Source: Sambucus nigra
Lineage: Eukaryota; Streptophyta; Magnoliopsida; Dipsacales; Adoxaceae
Assembly (NCBI GenBank): GCA_949130495.1
Contig: OX422208.1
Span: 643,830,023 to 643,894,022, forward strand
Reading direction: 5' to 3'
Length of the DNA: 64,000 nt
A program made the position numbers and the translations under genes. The notes beneath the pieces are model-generated. The model worked only from the letters and a program-made list of their open reading frames with translations. It was not told the origin of the DNA and searched no databases. The first letter of the stretch is position 1. Every line of letters begins with the position of its first letter. Positions 56,771-64,000 of the stretch are shown here, piece by piece.

Positions 56771-57696
56771 GAATCTGCATTTGAATCGAAATCCAGTAGC
56801 CAATCTCATTACATTTGGAGTATAGAATCGAATTGAATGAGGAATTTGAATAAAAGTGAGAAAACACAATTCCTGAATCGAAATTAGATTCCAACAAATA
56901 TTTTCAGATTTCCAAATGAATTTATCAATTCAAATATCATAATCACAAGAAAACAAAGGGAATAACACTCGCGAGATTAAGGAGCATATTGTGTAAAATC
57001 CCATACCTTGAAATCATCACATGAATCATCACACAATTTCAGCCTCAAAATCTAATCACACCATCACGTTCCTCTTGCGAAAAAAATCCAATCAAGTTCT
57101 AGCCCAAACTCGAGAAAACACCAAATAAGCCTTATAATCTAAGGTTGAAATCTTGAATAAGTTTGCGGCTATGGTTTGTAGATGAAAGGGAGTAATTTTG
57201 GAGAGGTCTTCTGATTGAAAAGTTTGAGAAAAAGTGAATTGATAAGCCAATCCACGAATTTGTTGATATATAAAGGATTAAGTGTTTGATTAAGAAAAGA
57301 GTTCTAATTAGATAAAAATACTAAAAAATTTATTTCGAACGATTGGACCGTTGGAATTGGATGAAATTTTACAGAGAATTATCTGAAGATGAGAGGAAGC
57401 TGCAGAAAACATTTCAGCTCGATCGGACGGTTCAATTTTTTAAATATTTTTTCTGCTAGAGAGTTTTATGTTTTGAGGGCTCTAAGAGAGTTTTATGTTT
57501 TGAGGACTCTTCTATATAATAAAAATTCAATTAAAACCCCATTTTAATTCTGATTCCGATTTCGTTTGAAAATTTATTTTTCAAATATAAAAACCAACAC
57601 TTTAAATTATAAAATTTATAAAATTCAAATTTTCATTTTTCTCCGATTTCCAAAATTAATTTAAAAATTCCCATTTCAAAAATTCGAGTTGTTACA

Positions 57697-57949
57697 TACT
57701 TCCCCACTAACAAGAAATTTTGCCCTCGAAATTCACCGAAAGCCTAACTCTTGAAATCAGGCCACTAGAACTATCTCCAAAATAATCTCGTCTCCAAAAA
57801 TCAACTTTAAGTACCTGACATCTAACCTCGATGGATAACATGACTTATCACCAAAAATTTCTATCTCCAAAAAAATATGTCTAACCCGCATGCTAGACCC
57901 AAAACCCAAGACCCGAGGGTTGTCGTATACCTAAGATCTAATACCATTC
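57697..57949 (-). other. Internal segment 1 (primer site, purine tract only)
   Basis: 253 bp with no coding frame. It carries the minus-strand primer-like site at the right side (ATGGTATTAGATC) and GTTAGTGGGGAAGTA at the left side. It is nearly identical in length and order to 59396-59648. Confidence 0.75.
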
Positions 57950-59395
57950 TGTAACACCCCGCCTGCCCCGAGGAGAGATAACAGAGCGCTACTACAATAA
58001 ACTAAATCAATTCCATAATATAACAAGGTATAGAGCATCTGAATCCCATAATAGAAAAGAAACCACTAATCTCAAATCTCTTCAAATAAATACAATAATT
58101 CTCTCGAATAAATTACAGCATCTAACTCGAAAATAAAATACAAATCTCGAATGCTCTATACATCAAAATAATACATTCTTTTCATTGTATACTCAAATAT
58201 TCTTCCTAAAATAATCCACGCAAAAAATCATCCCAATTCGTCCATAGCGCTCAAATCCGCACTAACCTGCCAACTAAAACAAAATATGGGAAAGTACACA
58301 ATACGACAGGAAAGATGCTCAACAAATATTAGTGGTGAATAAAACGTCACAATACGAGTACGGATATTCAAATCAAATGCGAATCTCATAAGCAATTATA
58401 TCAATATAATTTCTCAATAAGACATTAACCGGGTCACCACGCCTCACCACCATACTGCGCCTATGCATTTTTCTAGCATATCCGGAAAAAGAAATATTGG
58501 CGGGTGCCCAACTTCAGTGCATATTAAAATCTCATGACAACATGCTCAACACCAAATATAATACCACATGAATCAAAATTAGATTCCAACAAATATTTCC
58601 AGATTTCCAAATGAATTTATCAATTCAAATATGAGTCAATAATCACAAGAAAACAAAGGGAATAACACTTGCGAGATTAAGGAGCATATTGTGTAAAATT
58701 CCATACCTTGAAATCATCACATGAATCATAACATAATTTCAGCCTCAAAATCTAATCACACCATCACGTTCCTCTTGCGAAAATAATCCAATCAAGTTCT
58801 AGCCCAAACTCGAGAAAACACCAAATAAGCCTTCTATTCTATGGTTGAAATCTTGAATAAGTTTGCGGCTATGGTTTGTAGATGAAAGGGAGTAATTTTG
58901 GAGAGGTCTTCTGATTGAAAAGTTTGAGAAAAAGTGAATTGAAAAGCCAATCCACGAATTTGTTGATATATAAAGGATTAAGTGTTTGATTAAGAAAAGA
59001 GTTCTAATTAGATACAAATACTAAAAAATTTATTTCTGACGATCGAACCGTTGGAATTGGATGAAATTTTATGGAGAATTAGCTAAAGACGAGAGGAAGC
59101 TGTAGAAAAAATGTCAGCTCGATCGGACCGTTTAATATTTTTAAATATTTTTTTTGCTAGAGAGTTTTATGTTTTGAGGGCTCTAAGAGACTTATGTTTT
59201 GACAACTCTTCTATATAATAAAAATTCAATTAAAACTCCATTTTAATTCCGATTCCAATTTTGTTTGAAAATTTATTTTTCAAATATAAAAACTAACACT
59301 TTAAATTATAAAATTTATAAAATTCAAATTTTCATTTTTCTCCGATTTCCAAAATTAATTTAAAAATTCCCATTTGAAAAATCCGGGTTATTACA

Positions 59396-59648
59396 TACAT
59401 CCCCTCTAACAAGGAATTTCTCCCTCGAAATTCGCCGAAAGACTAACTCTCAAAATCAGGCCACTAGAACCATCTCCAAAATAATCTCGTCTCCAAAAAT
59501 CAACTTTAAATACCTGACATCTAACCTCGACGACTAACATGACTTATCACCAAAAAATTCTATGTCCAAAAAAAAATGTCTAACCCGCATGCTAGACCCA
59601 AAACCCAAGACCCGAGGGTTGTCGTATACCTAAGATCTAACACCATTC
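59396..59648 (-). other. Internal segment 2 (primer site, purine tract only)
   Basis: 253 bp, homologous to segment 1. Minus strand: GGTGTTAGATCTTAGG at the 5' side, and CGAGGGAGAAATTCC then TTAGAGGGGATG at the 3' side. Confidence 0.75.
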
Positions 59649-61500
59649 TGTAACACCCCGCCTGCCCCGGGGAGAGCGTACGGAGTGCTACTACGATAAA
59701 CTAAATCAATTCCACAATATAACAATGTATAGAGCATCTGAATCACATAATAGAAACGAAACCACTAATTTCAAATCTCTTCAAATAAATACAATAATTC
59801 TCTCGAATAAATTACAGCATCTAACTCGAAAATAAAATATAAAATCTCCAATGCTCTATACATCAAAATAAAACAATCTTTTCATTGTATTCTCGAATAT
59901 TCTTTCCAAAATAATCCACGCTAAAAAGCATCCCAATTCGTCCATAGCACTCAAATCCGCGCTAACCTGCCAAGTAAAAGAAAATATGGGAAAGTACACA
60001 ATACGACAGGAAAAATGCTCAACAAATATTAGCGGTGAATAAAACGTCACAATACGAGTACGAATATTCAAATCAAATGCGAATCTCATAAGAAATTATA
60101 TCAATATAATTTCTCAATAAGATATTAACTGGGTCACCACGCCTCACCACAGTACCGCGCCTATGCATTTTTCTAGCATATCCAAAAAAAGGAATATTGG
60201 CGGGTGCCCAACTTCAGTGCCATATTAAAATCTCATGACAACATGCTCAACACAAAATATAATACCACATGAATCGAAATTAGATTCCAACAAATATTTC
60301 CAGATTTCCAAATGAATTTATCAATTCAAATATGAGTCAATAATCACAAGAAAACAAAGGGAATAACACTCGCGAGATTAAGGAGCATATTGTGTAAAAT
60401 CCCATACCTTGAAATCATCACATGAATCATCACATAATTTCAGCCTCAAAATCTAATCACACCATCACGTTCCTCTTGCAAAAATAATCCAATCAATTCT
60501 AGCCCAAACTCGAGAAAACACCAAATAAGCCTTCTAATCTAAGGTTGAAATCTTGAATAAGTTTGCGGCTATGATTTGTAGATGAAAGGGAGTAATTTTG
60601 GAGAGGTCTTCTGATTGAAAAGTTTGAGAAAAAGTGAATTGAAAAGCCAATCCACGAACTTATTGATATATAAAGGATTAAATGTTTGATTAAGAAAAGA
60701 GTTTTAATTAGATACAAATTCTAAAGAATTTATTTCGGACGATCGGACCGTTGGAATTGGATGAAAGTTTACAGAGAATTAGCTGAAGACGAGAGGACGT
60801 TGTTCAAATTTTTTTAGCTCGATCGGATTGTTTAATATTTTTAAATATTTTTTTTCCTAGAGAGTTTTATGTTTTGAGGGCTCTAAGAGAGTTTTATGTT
60901 ATGAGGACTCTTCTATATACTGAAAATTCAATTAAAACCCCATTTTAATTCTGATTCCAATTTCTTTTGAAAATTTATTTTTCAAATCTAAAAACCAACA
61001 CTTTAAATCATAAAATTTATAAAATTCAAAATTTTATTTTTCTCCGATTTCCAAAATTAATTTAAAAATTCCCATTAGAGAAATCCGGGTTGTTACAGAA
61101 AGAAAGAGAGAAATGGAGAGAAGAAGGAAAGAAGAAGAAAAAGAGGAGAAAAGTGGGATTTCAAGCCATTACGTGATCTCGAGCAAGATTCATACTCTAC
61201 GAATTTGAGGAAAGTGATTAAACTTTCTAAATAATTATTGTGTACCATTTGTTTCATTATTTATGGATATAATTTTGAGTTTTGGGATAAATTGCTAAAA
61301 CCTAAATTTTGGGTAAAATCTTAGATTTGGTGTGTATATAATGGATTTGAGGTTAGAAATTAGTTGAGGTGTGTTATTTGAAAAATATTAGAGTTATATA
61401 TATGGTTGGATTCAAGAGGAAGGGTTAGAAGATGATGAAATGATTTTTGGGAAATTTGGGTTTTGGAGAAAAATAACCCATTCGTAGTTTGCTGACCAAA

Positions 61501-61640
61501 CCGAATCGATTCGTCCCTTACGAATCGATTAGGTAGGAAGCATACTTACAAGTCTTTGGGGCTGAATCGATTCACTGGGGCCGAATCGATTCGCTGTTGA
61601 GACCGAATCGATTCGGAAGGGGCTGAATCGATTCGGAGAT
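61501..61640. repeat. Array of GAATCGATTC palindromes, second LTR
   Basis: Six copies at about 61501, 61520, 61563, 61581, 61603 and 61623, including CCGAATCGATTCGG. The same position in the solo LTR also has an array, but flanks and spacing differ. Confidence 0.85.
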
Positions 61641-62598
61641 GAGGTTGTTTTGGGAGGTTTTTCTGGAATGAGTTTCGTCCGGTGTCGTTTCAGTTTGTTG
61701 ATTGGGAACATCTATAGGAGTTATAAGAAGGTTGTTTTGGAGACTTTTAGGGAGTTTCCCTTATGAGAAATTATTGGGGTTGTATTGACTTATTCCGAGA
61801 GAATATTGATTGGAGATTAATGTACCGACTAGTGGGGAAGCCACTAACTTTGAGATTTCGAATTGGAGATAATTATGGATTGATAAGAAAGAGTTAGGAT
61901 GCGCTTAATGATAATGGATTTTAGTGTTAAATCCGAAGTGGGGTAATTTTTAAAGGTTCATATGATTGATTGAACCATATTATGGATTGAGAATTATAAA
62001 TTCCGCTCGATGTGCATATGGATATAGGGAATATCCTTAACGTAAATATAATTGAGAGACGATTCATATAAATAGAAGTGAGGTGTGAACTTCAAGTGAG
62101 AAATAGTATAGTGTATACTAAGTGGGGAAGTTATGTGAGTTATTGACGAATAGTATATCGAGAGTAAAATATACTAAATAATTAGATTGTTTCACTTATG
62201 CCTAAGAGCGTACTTTGAGTATGTAAATAGTGTGATATATATACCTTGTGTGATGGTATACATTTATTTAATGCGATGATGTATGTATATCTTGTGTGTA
62301 TGATATATATATATATGTGAATCATATCCCCTCTATGCTATCATGGGAAGTTGCGCGATGAGGGTGAGCGCCCTGGCTTGAGGAGCAGAGTGTGGATATT
62401 CCCCAGGTCATAGTGTCCATTATTATTATGTGATTATTTTTATTAGGGGTGAGACGTGGTGGGTATGTTTCATATCATTTCCAAGGAGTCACTATGACCG
62501 CCTCCCGTACTTTGTGTTATGGTTGTTTTGCCAAGGCGGCGTGAGATTCCGACTGTTGGTACCCAGGATGATATGTGATTGATTCCCTAGTAGATGAT

Positions 62599-62774
62599 AG
62601 CATTGAGAACCTGCATCCTCGAGTTATAGCTCGTTGGGATAGTTATTATTATACTTGTGTGAATAGTATATTAATTGTATATGATTAGCATTGAGAACCT
62701 GCATCCTCGAGTTATAGCTCGTTGGGATAGTTATTATTATACTTGTGTGAATAGTATATTAATTGTATATGATT
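62599..62774 (+). repeat. Perfect 88-bp tandem duplication
   Basis: AGCATTGAGAACCTGCATCC...AATTGTATATGATT occurs twice in a row (62599-62686, 62687-62774) without a visible difference, so it is a very recent duplication. Each copy holds CGAGTTATAGCTCG, able to form a small hairpin. Confidence 0.9.
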
Positions 62775-62950
62775 ATGTGATATCATAATTGTCTCTAGAG
62801 TAAAGAGACATAAGAAGATTGCTTGAATCTCATTTCGGGAGATTTTAACCGGACATAAATTGTGATGAATCAATTATGAGAAATTAAAGAGTAATTAATT
62901 ATGAGTATATATAATACTTTGGGTATCAAGGGCATAATGGACCTCAACGA

Positions 62951-63368
62951 CCAACATTGTCAAGGCGTAGTGTATCGGGGGGGGGGGTTCCTTGTTTGGA
63001 TTTCGCTTGCTAGACGTCCCACGCTTAAAACGCAGTGCAATGTTGGGAGTGAGGAGAAGTTAGTCCTTAGTGCTCATATTTATATTAGTATGTATCTCGA
63101 CGATCGACAGTGCCCAGGAGTAGTGTATCGGGGGGGTTCCTTATTTGGATTTTGCTTGCGAGACGTCCCACGCACGAAACGTCGTGCACTGCTAAGAATT
63201 GGGAATAATTAATTATTCATTTTATAAGAATTTGGGTTATACACGTCATGCATTGTGGGCATAATGAATATTAATAAACAATACTGCCAAGGAGTAGTGT
63301 ATCGGAGGGGTTCCTTGTTTGGATTTCGCTTGCGAGACGTCCCACGCAAGAAACACAGTGCAGTATTG
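62951..63368 (+). other. Three hairpin-bounded repeats with covarying stems
   Basis: Copies at 62951-63046, 63108-63191 and 63279-63368 share the interior AGTGTATCGG.GG.GGTTCC, TT(G/A)TTTGGATTT(C/T)GCTTGC and AGACGTCCCACGC. The ends pair as CCAACATTG/CAATGTTGG, CAGTGC/GCACTG and CAATACTGC/GCAGTATTG. The arm sequences differ between copies but remain complementary. Confidence 0.75.
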
Positions 63369-64000
63369 AGAATTGGGTGAAGTTTAGTCCTTAGCACTTG
63401 ATGCTAATAACTCATATATATACAATTCCATATATTTATGTCAATAGCTAGAATATGAAAAATTCTAGTAAAGGAGAATGTTTATGTATATGGTATATGT
63501 TAAGTAAGAGATCGAATCATTGAGATTAACAATAGTAGAAGTTGAGGGTTAAGATTATGATGGATTTTAGATAAGTATAAATTTGGGGGTCGGTTAGATT
63601 ATTTCCCTAGATAGATTTGGGCAATTAATTGGAGATCATGGGCATACGTTTAGTGCGCGCTTTAGTTGATAGGTGAGTTGAATTTATGGAGAGTGCGACT
63701 CCACTTTAATCATGACATAATGGATTTATAATTATTATGCATTTTAATGCACTTGCTAAAATGGTTTTTCACACCTCGGGCTCTGACCCGTTTATATTTT
63801 CTCTTGATATGTATATATATTGTATTATTTTAGGTGTCCCTCTGCAAGGATGCCATGATGTCCTCCATCCAGTGTATTTGGGGAGATGTGGCACCAGCGA
63901 ACTGTTACGGTATTTTGATATAGTCGATTCCTATATTTTGTTTATCCAGATTATGATTCAGTTTGTGTATCGGGTTTATACCCAAATATTGTAGAGTAGC

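Larger units (their letters stand above)
56872..61097 (-). mobile_element. Tandem LTR array with 253-bp internal segments (TRIM-like deletion derivative)
   Basis: LTR copies at 56872-57696 (truncated), 57950-59395 and 59649-61097 (1,446 and 1,449 bp) alternate with internal segments 57697-57949 and 59396-59648, both exactly 253 bp. On the minus strand each internal segment starts with a site like ATGGTATTAGATC (a decayed initiator-Met primer site) and ends with AATTTCGAGGGAGAAATTCC and a purine tract (AGTGGGGAAG or AGAGGGGATG) before TGTAAYAAC. The ends match those of Tekay-type chromoviruses, so almost the entire coding region has been deleted. Confidence 0.78.
61098..64000 (+). mobile_element. 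Long LTR of the solo-LTR family, missing its 5' part and running off the window
   Basis: Colinear with the solo LTR from about its base 490 onward: the purine-rich GAAAGAAAGAGAG region, an ATCGATTC palindrome array, a CTATCATGGGAAGT...GCCCTGGCTTG segment, and GGGCTCTGACCCGTTTATATT near 63778 (compare 45834). About 350 bases of LTR would lie beyond the window. Since 55966-56770 covers the same part of the family, these are two different LTR copies. Confidence 0.65.

Noticed and set aside
58799..60717. Two similar 72-residue minus-strand frames (58799-59017, 60499-60717)
   Set aside because: They are the same LTR segment read in two tandem copies. The similarity reflects LTR homology, not a gene, although both stay open.

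Overview
This window looks like plant nuclear DNA, most likely from a eudicot. Three things point that way: a lignin-type laccase gene with the six-exon layout of land-plant laccases, a fragment of a plant beta-tubulin exon, and otherwise almost only plant transposon families. The only host gene is the laccase, and it is broken. Almost everything else is nested mobile DNA, and many of the nesting steps can be proved from target-site duplications (TSDs).

Left part (1-8.3 kb). A minus-strand LTR of a TGTAACAC-type family (1-1631) abuts the 3' end of an old Tat-like Ty3/gypsy element (1632-3821). Then come a decayed plant-mobile-domain gene (about 4.7-5.7 kb, minus), a degenerate 66-bp tandem array (6.1-7.0 kb) and unassigned AT-rich DNA. 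Region 8.4-27.7 kb is a tandem LTR-internal-LTR-internal-LTR array of a non-autonomous retroelement with a period near 3.74 kb and initiator-Met primer sites. Its first internal region is split by a complete 10.76-kb Tat-like Ty3/gypsy element (11823-22584, TSD GGGGA). That element carries gag, protease, RT, two RNase H domains and integrase, plus two antisense genes. One antisense gene is spliced and conserved in the old copy at 2-3 kb.

Middle (29.4-41.1 kb). A LAC17-like laccase (minus strand, 29430-37347) is interrupted inside coding exon 2 by a young 4.9-kb Ty1/copia element (32075-36990, TSD GTTAA). It also carries a one-base frameshift. To its right lies an older copia remnant that took in a hAT-type MITE (38955-39594, TSD CATGCATG) and then a 14.55-kb CACTA transposon (41134-55683, TSD TTG).

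Right part (41.1-64 kb). The CACTA element has a decayed TNP2-type transposase gene, itself split by a 2.9-kb solo LTR (43497-46383, TSD CCTGC). It also has a TNPA/Ptta-type second gene whose intron holds a captured 150-bp beta-tubulin exon fragment and a foldback MITE. The window ends in LTR sequence of the same family as the solo LTR, split by a second tandem array in which LTRs of about 1.45 kb alternate with 253-bp internal segments.

The most unusual signals are two sets of repeated short hairpins in these long LTRs. One has a fixed 8-nt loop and changing but still pairing stems (45447-45584). The other is three larger repeats whose terminal stems also differ yet pair (62951-63368). Arrays of short palindromes in LTR promoter regions and the captured tubulin fragment are also worth a second look.
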